Made by a program: the position numbers and the translations under genes
In this document: positions 1 to 8,588 of the stretch, piece after piece
Numbering within the stretch: the stretch's first letter is position 1
Layout of the letters: each line of letters opens with the position of its first letter
Assembly (NCBI GenBank): GCA_900468065.1
Contig: UBTA01000078.1
Location: 1 to 64,000, forward strand
Direction of reading: 5' to 3'
Origin: Hyphomicrobiales bacterium
GTDB taxonomy: Bacteria; Pseudomonadota; Alphaproteobacteria; Rhizobiales; Rhizobiaceae
Length of the DNA: 64,000 nucleotides
Notes under the pieces: model-generated
Databases searched by the model: none
Seen by the model: the letters and a program-made list of their open reading frames with translations, nothing else
Told to the model about the DNA's origin: nothing

Positions 1-149
1 CCGTTCGACTTTAGCTTTCTCACTGGCAATTGTGCCGTCGTCGGTCGATACTCGCTGGCACCTGCATGGAGCAGGCGAGGATCAAATCCGCGGGACGGTT
101 GCGGAAATCAACCTGCAAGGTGATGTCGATGTCGCCGCGTTGTCACCAC

Positions 150-789
150 TTCTTCGCGGGAGCGCGTCGGCTAGACGATCGGCGCCTCGACGGCGCAGGT
201 CGATGCCGTGCAGGCACGGCTCGCGGGGGCCCAGGCGAACCGCGACGATGCCCGCGAACAGTTGGGCCGGGCCTCGGAACTTGGTCAAGCGAGGGGTTTA
301 CGCACAGGCGAAGTTTCGATGAAGCCAAGCGTGTATTCTATCAGACGGAAGCGGCGGTAAAGGGTGCCGAGGCCGATCTTTTGAGTGCGCAGGAGGATCC
401 CGGTCCGGCAGGCAGCGACAATCCAGCTTGAGGAAGCGATTGCGGCGCTACAACGGGCGCAGCTCGACCTGCTACGTACGACCGTCCGCGCGTGTCGTAA
501 CCAATCTGCAGCTGTCCATCGGAAAAGTGGTCAGTGCCGGCGAAGCCGAAACCCTGTTCGAGGCCCTTCCAGGTCAATTGTTTAAGGCAAGGTGGAAAGC
601 GTCGGGCTCGGCGTATCGCAGGGCGGCACCCATCCGAGTACCGGCCTTCCGACCATTCGAAGCGACAGCGGCTGGGTCGCCGAGGCACAGCGCTTTCCCG
701 TTCGGCTGGTTCTGGACGAAGGAAGGCCCAAGCGGTTCGCTACGGTTCGCACAAGCTTCGGCATTGACGGATCCTCTCCAGGGGGATAG
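150..789 (+). pseudogene. HlyD/AaeA-type membrane fusion protein, multiply frameshifted remnant
   Basis: Pieces of one periplasmic adaptor (membrane fusion protein of an efflux or secretion pump) can be read in order but in different frames. Positions 185-330 give a coiled-coil hairpin arm (AQVDAVQARLAGAQANRDD). About 318-405 gives EAKRVFYQTEAAVKGAEADL in another frame. About 415-475 gives QLEEAIAALQRAQLDLLRTT in a third. 490-545 gives VVTNLQLSIGKVVSAGE (lipoyl-domain return strand). 592-770 gives the C-terminal beta region ending in WVAEAQRFPVRLVL, typical of HlyD/EmrA/AaeA proteins. At least three frameshifts are needed, so no functional product is expected. The N-terminal anchor is not recognisable upstream. 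The family assignment is an inference from coiled-coil and C-terminal motifs. Confidence 0.6.
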
Positions 790-792
790 GAC
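770..792 (+). promoter_or_regulatory. candidate CsoR/RcnR-family operator (G-tract)
   Basis: A five-G tract (781-785) flanked by inverted TCCT/AGGA ends sits about 10 bases before the sensor start codon at 799. G-tract sites with flanking inverted repeats are the known operator type of the CsoR/RcnR family, which suggests autoregulation. This is a pattern match only. Confidence 0.35.
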
Positions 793-798
793 GATTCC

Positions 799-1086
799 AT
801 GAGTAAAGATCTCCACGGACACAGACACGATACCCACCCCGACATCGTTAAACGGCTCAAACGTGCCGAAGGACATTTGAAAAGCGTAATCGCCATGATT
901 GAGGGAGCCCGTCCGTGCCTCGATATCGCACAGCAGCTTCACGCGGTAGAGAAAGCGATCACGAATGCGAAACGGACGTTGATCAAGGATCACCTTGATC
1001 ACTGTCTCGACGAGACAGTCGGATCCCTTGGCCGCGACCAAAGACAGACAATCGACGAGTTCAAAACCATCACCAAGTATCTGTGA
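799..1086 (+). CDS. CsoR/RcnR-family (DUF156) metal-sensing transcriptional repressor
   Basis: A 95-residue all-helical DNA-binding protein of the metal-sensitive CsoR/RcnR/FrmR family. The family core VKRLKRAEGHLKSVIAMIE is at about residues 17-35. Potential metal ligands are C40, H65 and C69, the same 25/4 spacing as the Cys-His-Cys triad of CsoR. The N-terminus is His-rich (H6, H8, H10, H13), which is usual in nickel/cobalt sensors. It would repress its own operon until metal binds. The next gene, 71 bases downstream, is an NreB-like exporter, so nickel or cobalt (or copper) efflux control is the likely role. The metal cannot be decided by eye. Confidence 0.85.
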   Translation: MSKDLHGHRHDTHPDIVKRLKRAEGHLKSVIAMIEGARPCLDIAQQLHAVEKAITNAKRTLIKDHLDHCLDETVGSLGRDQRQTIDEFKTITKYL

Positions 1087-1157
1087 TGACGCTCCGATGT
1101 CGATGCCGATGAATGCCCCAGCCACGACGACCAAAAACTGACGTAAGGCGTGACCTA

Positions 1158-2402
1158 ATGTTTTCCGTGCTGAAGATCCGAACCTATCGCCATCTCTTCC
1201 TTGCGCAGGTTATCGCGCTCCTGGGGACTGGTTTGGCGACCGTCGCCCTTGGTTTGCAAGCCTTCGAGCTCGCCGACGGGAACGCGGGCGCTGTCCTCGG
1301 CACGGCGCTTGCGATCAAAATGATTGCTTATGTCGTGGTCGCCCCTCTCGCAACGGCGCTCACAGAACAGGTGCCGCGACGTGCGATGTTGGTCACACTC
1401 GATCTGATCCGTGCAGCCGTGGCGCTCTGTCTTCCTTTCATCACCGGGGTGTGGCAGGCCTATCTGCTGATTTTCGTGCTTCAAGCGGCTTCGGCGGCCT
1501 TCACGCCGACGTTCCAGGCGACCATCCCCGACGTTCTTCCCGACGAGGACGATTACACCAATGCACTTTCGCTTTCCCGGCTGGCTTATGATCTAGAGAA
1601 GGTTGGAAGTCCGGTTTTGGCAGCCGCTTTGCTGGCCCTGATGAGCTACCACAATCTCTACCTGGGGACGGTTGTCGGATTCCTCGCATCGGCAAGCCTC
1701 GTCGTCTCGGTTCTCCTGCCTAACCCAAAGCCCGGGTCGCCACGCAGCATCTACGACAGAACGACGCGTGGCATCCGCCTCTATCTGACCGTCCCGCGCC
1801 TTAAGGGCCTTTTCGCACTCAACCTCGCTGTCGCTGCGGGGGGCTCGATGGTATTTGTCAACACGGTTGTCCTGGTCCAAAGTGTTCTGGGGCTGGGGGA
1901 GCGCTATACGGCGTTCGCTCTCGCCGCCTTCGGTCTCGGATCAATGCTTGCGGCCTTGTCGCTCCCCCGCCTTCTGAAGAAGATCGACGATCGTTCGACC
2001 ATGCTAGCTGGGACTGCCGTTCTTGTTGCCTCACTACTCGTGGGAATGTTCACGACCTCCTATACGAGCCTAGTCGGAGTCTGGGCGTTGATTGGCATCG
2101 GCTACTCTCTTGTCCTGACGCCGTCGGGTCGAATCCTCAGGCGATCCGCTTCCCCGGCCGACCGGCCGGCCCTGTTCGCAGCCCAGTTCGCCCTGTCACA
2201 CGGATGCTGGCTGATTACCTATCCGCTGGCGGGATGGCTCGGTGCCACGGCCGGCATCACGGCTACTTACGTTGCCCTCGCTGCAGTCACTGGGCTAGCA
2301 GCGTTTGCTGCAAGTGCTCTTTGGTCTTCAGACGACGACGATAAAAACCACGTCCCCATCAACCTGGCCGTGGGTCATGCACAAACTACCGGCGAGCGGT
2401 AA
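1158..2402 (+). CDS. MFS exporter, NreB-like (probable nickel/cobalt efflux)
   Basis: A 414-residue major facilitator with about 12 hydrophobic segments. The N-terminus (IRTYRHLFLAQVIALLGTGL) and the stretch SAAFTPTFQATIPDVLP look like the NreB nickel-resistance branch of MFS_3-type transporters. The ATG at 1158 is chosen because family members begin a few residues before RTYRHLF and a TAAGG precedes it; an in-frame ATG at 1113 would add an untypical Arg-rich leader. The C-terminus lacks the long His-rich tail of classical NreB and ends in a short acidic stretch. It follows the CsoR-type sensor in one likely operon. Substrate is inferred from this pairing. Confidence 0.8.
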   Translation: MFSVLKIRTYRHLFLAQVIALLGTGLATVALGLQAFELADGNAGAVLGTALAIKMIAYVVVAPLATALTEQVPRRAMLVTLDLIRAAVALCLPFITGVWQAYLLIFVLQAASAAFTPTFQATIPDVLPDEDDYTNALSLSRLAYDLEKVGSPVLAAALLALMSYHNLYLGTVVGFLASASLVVSVLLPNPKPGSPRSIYDRTTRGIRLYLTVPRLKGLFALNLAVAAGGSMVFVNTVVLVQSVLGLGERYTAFALAAFGLGSMLAALSLPRLLKKIDDRSTMLAGTAVLVASLLVGMFTTSYTSLVGVWALIGIGYSLVLTPSGRILRRSASPADRPALFAAQFALSHGCWLITYPLAGWLGATAGITATYVALAAVTGLAAFAASALWSSDDDDKNHVPINLAVGHAQTTGER

Positions 2403-2600
2403 CACCCAGGCAATCGAGCTCAGGCGGATTTGTGCATGTTTTGCCGGGGAGGGGAACGCGGATGCCTGTGTCTAGTGCCGAAACCCGCCAACATCGAGCT
2501 TGGAGACGGCGCGGCGTCTGTGGAAGGATATCGTTAGAGGTTTGGGCGACGATATGAGCGTGCCGTGCCCCTAGAAGAATTGACCGATGGATGAGAGTAG

Positions 2601-3362
2601 TCAGACGACAGCTTCGCCGCCGTCCACTACGAGGATCTGGCCTGTGATGTAACTAGACCGGTCGGAAACGAGGAACAGGATCGATTCCGCGATCTCGCCC
2701 ACATCTGCCCATCGTCCCATCGGCACCTTGTCCCGCACATAGGCCTCGATCGCGGCGCGTCCCCCCATCTGGGCGATGAAGGGGCTGTTGAAGGGGGTGT
2801 CGACCCAGCCGGGGCAGAGCGCGTTGACGCGGATGCCGAACCTTGCATAATCTCCGGCCATCTGCCTGGTCATGGCGATGACGGCATGTTTCGTGGTGGT
2901 GTAGGCGATCATCTCGCGATCGTAGAGCACCCCGGAAGAGGACGAGGTGTTGAGGATAACACCAGCCCCTTGCGCCTTCATCGCCGGCATGACGAGGCGG
3001 GCAGCCATGAAATGGGCGCGCACATTCAGGCCCCAGGAGCGGTCGAAACCTTCGACCGCCACCTGCTCGAGATCGCCCGCCACCTGAGCGCCGGCATGAT
3101 TGTGCAGGATGTCGATGTGGCCATGACGGGCAAGCACCGATGCGATTGCTGCTTCGAGCGAGATGTCGTCAGTGACGTCGAGGATAAGGCTTTCTGCGCT
3201 TCCGCCGGCATTTCGGATCTGCGCGACGGTTTCAGCAGCACCCTCGGCGTTGCGATCGGCGACGGCGACGTGGGCGCCCTCGCGCGCCATGATCGCCGCA
3301 CCCGCCTGGCCAATGCCGGAGCCGGCGCCGGTGACGATGGCCACCTTGTCTTTCAGGATCAT
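2601..3362 (-). CDS. SDR-family NAD(P)-dependent dehydrogenase
   Basis: A 253-residue classical short-chain dehydrogenase/reductase: TGAGSGIG cofactor loop at residues 11-18, NHAG (for the usual NNAG) at 88-91, catalytic Y154xxxK158 and serines just before 143, and the C-terminal SSYITGQILVVDGG strand. D36 after the second beta strand suggests NAD preference. It is the last gene of the polyamine-type ABC operon: its ATG lies 3 bases after the permease stop, with a GGGGAG ribosome site inside the permease end. It may oxidise an alcohol or aldehyde derived from the imported substrate. Substrate unknown. Confidence 0.9.
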   Translation of the reverse strand: MILKDKVAIVTGAGSGIGQAGAAIMAREGAHVAVADRNAEGAAETVAQIRNAGGSAESLILDVTDDISLEAAIASVLARHGHIDILHNHAGAQVAGDLEQVAVEGFDRSWGLNVRAHFMAARLVMPAMKAQGAGVILNTSSSSGVLYDREMIAYTTTKHAVIAMTRQMAGDYARFGIRVNALCPGWVDTPFNSPFIAQMGGRAAIEAYVRDKVPMGRWADVGEIAESILFLVSDRSSYITGQILVVDGGEAVV

Positions 3363-3365
3363 GGT

Positions 3366-4190
3366 CTACTCCCCGGCCCGAACTTTCGGTGTCTTGTCCC
3401 GCATCAGCACGCGGGCAATCAGGATCATCAGCAGAGAGGCGATCAGAACCATCGTGGCGACCGCGTTGATCTCTGGTGTTACGCCACGCCTGATCGAGGC
3501 AAAAACGTAGATCGGCAGCGTCGCTTTCGGGCCGGCGACGAAGAAGGCGACGATAAAATCGTCGAAGGAAAAGGTGAAGGCAAGCAGGAAGCCGGCCATA
3601 ACTGATGGCAGGATCTGCGGCAGAACAATCTGGCGGAAGGTGGTGAATGGCGTTGCATAGAGATCGTTCGAGGCCTCCACGATATCGTTCCCGAGGCTGG
3701 CAATACGGGCCTTGACGATCATTGTTACCAGGGCAAGCGAGAACAGGCCGTGAGCGGCGATGATCGAGCCGTAGCCCAATCCAAGCTGCGGCGGCTTGTC
3801 GGCCGGCCAGATCGCGGCGAGCGCGGGATTGAGGAAGGAGAATACCTCCACGAGCGCCACCAGTGTCGCGATGCCAATCACGACGCCGGGAACGACAATT
3901 GCCGCGGCAAAAAGGCCGTCGAAGATGGCACGGCCACGGCTGCTGAGGCGCTGCATACCGAAGGCCGCCATCGTTCCGAAAACAGCAGCAAGGACGGCGC
4001 TGGTGAGGGCGATCATCAGGCTGTTCTGGAGGGCGGTGATCAGGAAGGTGTTGCTGAGCGCCTTGCCGTACCACATCGTGGAGAAGCCGGTGAACTCGCT
4101 GGCATTGCGCCCGGCGTTGAAGGAGAACAGAACGACCAGCGCAATCGGCGCATAGAGAAACAGATATACGAAGGTGACGAGCGCGCGCAT
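3366..4190 (-). CDS. ABC transporter permease, PotC-type (spermidine/putrescine-like)
   Basis: A 274-residue inner-membrane permease of the polyamine/opine (PotC) type with about six membrane segments. The cytoplasmic EAA loop reads EASNDLYATPFTTFRQIVLP, the contact point with the ATPase. The start chosen (ATG 4188-4190) overlaps the stop of the upstream permease as TGATG, a standard translational coupling; an upstream in-frame start at 4229 would overlap far more. Partner genes are the PotB-type permease, the binding protein and the ATPase in the same operon. PotC-family systems import polyamines, opines or amino-acid derivatives; the substrate here is not determinable. Confidence 0.9.
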   Translation of the reverse strand: MRALVTFVYLFLYAPIALVVLFSFNAGRNASEFTGFSTMWYGKALSNTFLITALQNSLMIALTSAVLAAVFGTMAAFGMQRLSSRGRAIFDGLFAAAIVVPGVVIGIATLVALVEVFSFLNPALAAIWPADKPPQLGLGYGSIIAAHGLFSLALVTMIVKARIASLGNDIVEASNDLYATPFTTFRQIVLPQILPSVMAGFLLAFTFSFDDFIVAFFVAGPKATLPIYVFASIRRGVTPEINAVATMVLIASLLMILIARVLMRDKTPKVRAGE

Positions 4191-5059
4191 CAGACGAGAT
4201 CCACCTGTCTTGATCCGGAGACTTTCCATGCGATCCGCATGGCGACGCTCAGCACGATTACCACCACGACGACCAGCGTCACCGCGATGGCTGAACCGAA
4301 CGGCCAGTTGCGCGATTGCAGGAACAGATCGACCAGCGCATTGCCGATGAAGAACACTTTGCCGCCGCCAAGCAACTGCGGGATCAGGTATTCGCCGAGC
4401 AGCAGGATTGTGACCAGCGCGACCCCGGTCATGACGCCGGGAAGCGACAGGGGCAGCGTGATGCCAAAGAAGGTCGAAACGGGCTTGGCGCCGAGATCGG
4501 CCGAAGCTTCGAGCAGGCGGCGGTCGAGTTTTTCCAGGCTGACATAGATCGGCATGATCATCAGCGGCAGGTAGCCGTAGACGATGCCTAGCAGCACGGC
4601 GCCGGGCGTGTTCAGCAGCCTGATATCCTCGATGCCGATCATGCCGAGCAGGTTAGGAATACCGCGCGAACCCAGAATGTACATCCAGGCATAGGTGCGC
4701 ACCAACAGGCTCGTCCAGAACGGCACGACCACCAACGAAACCAGTACCAGCCGGTATTTCGGATCGGACTTGATTGCCAGGTAATAGGCCACGGGATAGG
4801 CGACGATCAGGCAGAGGAAGGCGCCGACCGGCGCGATCATCATGGTGTTCCAGAAGGCGGCCGCACGCGAGGGAAGGTTGGCGAACTGCGCGAACGTAAA
4901 GGCCGCCTGATACCCGCCTTCCGGCGCGCGCTCGCCAAAAGAAAAGACGACCATGGCCATGAAGGGCAAGACGAGAAACACCAGCAGCCAGAGCCCGGCC
5001 GGCGCTACGAGCGCAGCCGTGACTAAGTGTCGTTTTCTGTCGGTTATCATCGGCTTCAT
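4190..5059 (-). CDS. ABC transporter permease, PotB-type
   Basis: A 289-residue inner-membrane permease of the PotB type. Six hydrophobic segments are visible, and the EAA loop reads EASADLGAKPVSTFFGITLP. The ATG at 5059 (MKPMITDRK) is preferred: the reading frame continues upstream through the intergenic repeat, which would give an implausible Cys/Arg-rich leader. The ribosome site is weak. It forms the membrane channel with the adjacent PotC-type permease. A repeat-bearing 187-base gap separates it from the binding-protein gene upstream, which could lower or uncouple permease expression. Confidence 0.9.
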   Translation of the reverse strand: MKPMITDRKRHLVTAALVAPAGLWLLVFLVLPFMAMVVFSFGERAPEGGYQAAFTFAQFANLPSRAAAFWNTMMIAPVGAFLCLIVAYPVAYYLAIKSDPKYRLVLVSLVVVPFWTSLLVRTYAWMYILGSRGIPNLLGMIGIEDIRLLNTPGAVLLGIVYGYLPLMIMPIYVSLEKLDRRLLEASADLGAKPVSTFFGITLPLSLPGVMTGVALVTILLLGEYLIPQLLGGGKVFFIGNALVDLFLQSRNWPFGSAIAVTLVVVVVIVLSVAMRIAWKVSGSRQVDLV

Positions 5060-5110
5060 TTTTGACTTTCGATAGCTGCGACATCGCTCAAATTTTTGGG
5101 CGGCCCTGTG

Positions 5111-5235
5111 CCGCCCACACTCTCTCCTCCCCAGCAGGGAGAAGAGAGTGTGGGCAGTCAGGCATACAGGGGAACCACACCCGGTGGGCTTTGCGCCCCT
5201 CATCCGGCCCTGCGGGCCACCTTCTCCCTGTCGCG
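5111..5235. repeat. RIME-like intergenic mosaic repeat with a strong inverted repeat
   Basis: Two parts are visible. First, a 12-base perfect inverted repeat (5114-5125 and 5143-5154, arm CCCACACTCTCT) with an inner CCC/GGG stem. Second, the block at 5186-5230 (CCCCTCATCCGGCCC, then GGCCACCTTCTCCC) matches the core known from RIME, the Rhizobium-specific intergenic mosaic element. It sits between the binding-protein and permease genes of one operon, where it could form an RNA stem that stabilises the upstream message or reduces read-through. The RIME identity is from memory of its core, not from an alignment. Confidence 0.6.
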
Positions 5236-5246
5236 GAGGAGAGAAA

Positions 5247-6407
5247 TCACGCCGATTTGAACCGCGCCATCAGTTCGGCACGGGCCGGGTCAGTCAATGT
5301 CACCGCGGCGCCGAATTCCAGTTTGGTCAGCGACGCCTCGTCTGGATAGACGATCTTGTTAGAGGTGACGTCGGCCGGAAGCAGCGCCAGCACGCGGCTG
5401 TCTGTGGTCGGCGCACCGTTGGCGATATGTTCCTTGACGGCGTTTTCCGGTGTCATCAGGTAGTCGAGCAGCGCATAGCCGGCGGGCTTGTTGGCTGCAC
5501 TCTTCGGGATTGCGTAGAAATCGGTCCAGATTTCACCGCCGTCGGCGCCGAGGATATAGGCGACCTCCGGCATGTCGCGGTTGAGCTGGGCGCCGTCATT
5601 GGTCCAGCACATGGTCATCCAGGCGTCGGTGGCGCGCATCCCCGGCTGGTAGTCGCTGTTGATGCCGTAGAGATGCGGCTTGACCTTGATCAACAGTTCC
5701 TCTGCCTTGGCCAACTCTTCCGGCTTGATCGAGTTGAAGGAATAGCCAAGCGACACCAGCGCGCTGCCGATGGTGGTCAGCTGATAGTCATGCACCATGG
5801 CACGGCCGTCGGCTTCTGTCATGGCGACTTCGAAGAAGTCCTTCCAGGAGGTCAGCTTGGTTTTGATCTTGGAGGTGTTGACGGCCATGCCGGTCGTTCC
5901 CCAGTTCTTGGGCAGAGCATAGGTCGTACCGTCGATGGCGCCTTCGGTGGTGAAGCGAGCGGATTCCGTGGCTTGCGAGAAAGCGGGAACCTTCGCCAAC
6001 TCGAGTGGGGCGATCAGGCCGAGTTTTACATAGGTGGAGATCGTGTAATTGGTGGGAACGAAGAGATCCCAGCCGGTGCCGCCCGCCTGGAGCTTGGCCA
6101 GCATTTCTTCGTTCGAGCCGAACACATTGACTTCGACGGCAACGCCGGTTGCCGCCGTGAAGGCTTCGAATGTTGCCGGATCATGATAGTTCGGCCACGT
6201 GGCAAGCGACATGGTCGTACCGAGGTCTTCGGCATAGGCGGCGGAATTGAACAGGCCGGGCTGGCGGGCAAGAACGGCTGCAGCCAGGCCAAGGCCAGTG
6301 ACGCCGAGGAAGTGGCGGCGGGTGACCGAGCCGCGCTTCAGGCGCATCCATTCGTCGGTGAGGTTTTGGGCCGATATCGGGGCATTTTCTCTGTACCACT
6401 TTGTCAT
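5247..6407 (-). CDS. ABC transporter substrate-binding protein, PotD-type, Tat-exported
   Basis: A 386-residue periplasmic binding protein of the spermidine/putrescine (PotD/PotF) class. The N-terminus carries a twin-arginine signal: TRRHFLG at about residues 29-35, then a hydrophobic stretch and AYA-ED cleavage region near 58. The family features LATWPNYHDPATFEAFTAATG, WDLFVPTNYTI and ALPKNWGTTGM follow. Tat export implies folding before translocation. It is the second gene of the operon, 42 bases after the ATPase stop. It decides the ligand: a polyamine, opine or similar cationic or organic compound, which cannot be told from sequence by eye. Confidence 0.9.
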   Translation of the reverse strand: MTKWYRENAPISAQNLTDEWMRLKRGSVTRRHFLGVTGLGLAAAVLARQPGLFNSAAYAEDLGTTMSLATWPNYHDPATFEAFTAATGVAVEVNVFGSNEEMLAKLQAGGTGWDLFVPTNYTISTYVKLGLIAPLELAKVPAFSQATESARFTTEGAIDGTTYALPKNWGTTGMAVNTSKIKTKLTSWKDFFEVAMTEADGRAMVHDYQLTTIGSALVSLGYSFNSIKPEELAKAEELLIKVKPHLYGINSDYQPGMRATDAWMTMCWTNDGAQLNRDMPEVAYILGADGGEIWTDFYAIPKSAANKPAGYALLDYLMTPENAVKEHIANGAPTTDSRVLALLPADVTSNKIVYPDEASLTKLEFGAAVTLTDPARAELMARFKSA

Positions 6408-6449
6408 GACTGTGTTCCCTTTTTTTGCCTTGACGTGTACGGCCGTTCC

Positions 6450-7595
6450 TCAGGCCGGAAAAACATGCACTTTGCCGGGGTCGAAAGTGAGCGCAACCCG
6501 TTCGCCCGGTTCGACGAGATCGCCTTCCTGCATGCTGCGCCGGTCGGCAGTGACAAGGAAATCGCCAAGGCCATCGACGCTGATCTGGTATTCGGCGGTG
6601 GAACCGAGGAAAATGCGATGGGTGACGATGCCGGCCAGCGGACTGCCTTCACCGTTCGATTGCCGCACAAGGTCGATCGCTTCCGGCCTGAGTGCTACGG
6701 TCGCAGCACCCGGTCTCAGACCGGACCGCGCCGCAAGCGCCATGCCGTTCGACAGCCGCAGGGTTGCGCCATCGGGTTCGACAGTTGCCGAAATCCGGTT
6801 GGTCTTGCCGACGAAATCCGCGACGAAGAGATCTGCTGGCCGGTCGTAGATGTCCTGGGGCCTGTCCATCTGGACGATCCGGCCGGCGTTCATCACGCAG
6901 ACCATGTCGCTCATCGAGAGCGCCTCTTCCTGATCGTGGGTGACGAGCATGAAGGTGATGCCGAGTTCGCGCTGTAGCGTCTGCAGCTCTATCTGCATGG
7001 CGGTGCGCAGCTTCTTGTCGAGCGCCGCTAAGGGCTCGTCGAGCAGAAGCACAGAGGGCTTGTTGACGATGGCGCGCGCAAGCGCCACGCGCTGCTGCTG
7101 GCCGCCGGACATTTCATGGATGCGGCGCCTCTCGAAACCGCCGAGGCGGACCATCTCGAGGGCCTCGCGTGCCCGGGCGGAAATTTCAGCTGCCGCCAAT
7201 TTTGGCCGGGCCTGCTTCAGGCCGTAGGCAACGTTCTGCTCGACGTCGAAATGTGGGAAGAGCGCGTAGTGCTGGAAGACCATGTTGACGGGGCGGCGAT
7301 AGGCTGGCACGCCGTTCATTTCGCGGCCGTCGATCAGCACGGTGCCTTCGCTCGGCTGTTCGAAGCCGCCGATCATCCGCAGGCAAGTGGTCTTGCCGCA
7401 GCCTGACGGCCCAAGCAATGCCACGAAGGCGCCCTTCGGCACGGCAAGATTAATGTCCGAAACCGCGGTCACGGTGCCATAGCGTTTGGTGACCGAACGG
7501 AACTCGATGTCGTTCGCTGGAGCGGCTGTCACGTCTTCATTCCCCGCGGTTGTTTTCAGAATACCGGACGGCCTTGCGGCTGCCCCGTTTCTCAC
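6450..7595 (-). CDS. ABC transporter ATP-binding protein, PotA-type
   Basis: A 381-residue ATPase. Walker A GPSGCGKT is at residues 62-69, the Q-loop in NMVFQHYALFPH, the signature MSGGQQQR, Walker B SVLLLDEPLAALD and the H-switch LVTHD. A C-terminal TOBE/MOI regulatory domain follows from about residue 290 (VALRPEAIDL). The first about 28 residues precede the usual domain start, so an internal start is possible. It is the first gene of the ABC operon and reads away from the LuxR-type regulator gene across a 136-base shared promoter region. Confidence 0.93.
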   Translation of the reverse strand: MRNGAAARPSGILKTTAGNEDVTAAPANDIEFRSVTKRYGTVTAVSDINLAVPKGAFVALLGPSGCGKTTCLRMIGGFEQPSEGTVLIDGREMNGVPAYRRPVNMVFQHYALFPHFDVEQNVAYGLKQARPKLAAAEISARAREALEMVRLGGFERRRIHEMSGGQQQRVALARAIVNKPSVLLLDEPLAALDKKLRTAMQIELQTLQRELGITFMLVTHDQEEALSMSDMVCVMNAGRIVQMDRPQDIYDRPADLFVADFVGKTNRISATVEPDGATLRLSNGMALAARSGLRPGAATVALRPEAIDLVRQSNGEGSPLAGIVTHRIFLGSTAEYQISVDGLGDFLVTADRRSMQEGDLVEPGERVALTFDPGKVHVFPA

Positions 7596-7631
7596 CGTCT
7601 GACCAGCAGCCTATTCAAACCGGCCATTGGC

Positions 7632-7694
7632 GGTATATACCCCGAAAGGGGTATTTAAAGCCATTCATTGCTGTGCAAGGTGTATACCCCGAAG
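7632..7694. promoter_or_regulatory. divergent operator region: palindrome plus direct repeat
   Basis: A perfect 7+4+7 palindrome (ATACCCC gaaa GGGGTAT, 7637-7654) lies between the ABC operon and the LuxR-type gene. The sequence TATACCCCGAA at 7636-7646 recurs at 7683-7693, inside a longer GGTnTATACCCCGAA match, 47 bases apart. This fits cooperative binding by the adjacent LuxR-type regulator, controlling itself and the transporter. Binding is inferred. Confidence 0.55.
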
Positions 7695-7731
7695 GCAAAT
7701 GCCCTTCTTTTTTGCAAGGCTGGACAGGACT

Positions 7732-8535
7732 ATGGGCATTGATCTGGAGGCACTGTTCAAGACGCTTGGGCCGATGATCGGTGGCGTTCCGGGCGGCGAC
7801 GAGGAGGCGGGTCATCTTTTCTGCGCGCTGATGCGCTCGCTGGTCCGTTTCGATTATGCCGTCGTCTTTGCCTATCGCGAAAAAGAGCGTCCGATCGATC
7901 TCTACAGCACCTTCACGGCTGACGAACATGTGATCTTCGTCAGCCTGTACCAGGCTGGGCCATTTCTGCTCGATCCATTTTATCACGCGGCGCGCGAGCC
8001 GAGGCCGGGGGTCTGGCGTATGCGCGAGCTTGCTCCGGACCGCTTCTTTTCCAGCGAATATTTCCGTAGCTACTATACCCAGACAGGTCTGGCGGAAGAG
8101 ATCGGGTTCTTCATTGTGCTGGATGACGGTATCACCGTCGTTTTGTCGCTGATGCGGCAGGAACGGTCAGGTGTGTTTCCCGCTGCCGAATTTTCGCTTT
8201 TGAAAAAGGCGGAGCCCGTGGTGGCCGGTTTGGTCCGTCATGCCTGGCCTGAGCTCGGCCGGCGCTTCGATGCGGCCTTGGCCAAACGGGAGCGGGGCGG
8301 CCGCAAGTCCGCCCATCCGGCTGCTGACCGGGTATGGCGCAATCTTAATCTGACCCGGCGGGAAGCCTCGATCGTCGAGCTGGTACTGCAAGGGCATTCA
8401 TCTGAATCGGTCGGTCTGCGGCTGGGCATTTCCACCGGGACCGTCAAAGTTCATCGCCGCAATGTGTATCGCAAACTCGGTATCTCGTCGCAGACGCAGT
8501 TGCTGTCAATCTATCTCAAGAATCTTGGGCAGTAG
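7732..8535 (+). CDS. LuxR-type HTH transcriptional regulator
   Basis: A 267-residue regulator with a C-terminal LuxR/GerE helix-turn-helix at about residues 200-262 (LNLTRREASIVELVLQGHSS, then GISTGTVKVHRRNVYRKLGI). The N-terminal about 190 residues form an unassigned sensor region without an obvious receiver-domain phosphorylation motif. The start at 7732 (MGIDLEALF) is preferred over an in-frame start at 7627, which would run through the palindromic operator. It is divergent from the polyamine-type ABC operon and most likely controls it in response to the substrate or a product. Confidence 0.85.
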   Translation: MGIDLEALFKTLGPMIGGVPGGDEEAGHLFCALMRSLVRFDYAVVFAYREKERPIDLYSTFTADEHVIFVSLYQAGPFLLDPFYHAAREPRPGVWRMRELAPDRFFSSEYFRSYYTQTGLAEEIGFFIVLDDGITVVLSLMRQERSGVFPAAEFSLLKKAEPVVAGLVRHAWPELGRRFDAALAKRERGGRKSAHPAADRVWRNLNLTRREASIVELVLQGHSSESVGLRLGISTGTVKVHRRNVYRKLGISSQTQLLSIYLKNLGQ

Positions 8536-8588
8536 CGGAAACCATAGAAGCTCGAACCGAAGCAGGCGCCGCATCAGTAAATATAGGT

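Noticed and set aside
5111-5160. Inverted repeat read as a CRISPR or IS end
   Set aside because: Only one copy, no spacer array and no transposase; the flanking block fits a RIME-like element better.
5148-6977. A 609-codon plus-strand frame
   Set aside because: Antisense to the Tat-exported binding protein and the ATPase, both with clear family motifs; it also runs through the RIME-like repeat.
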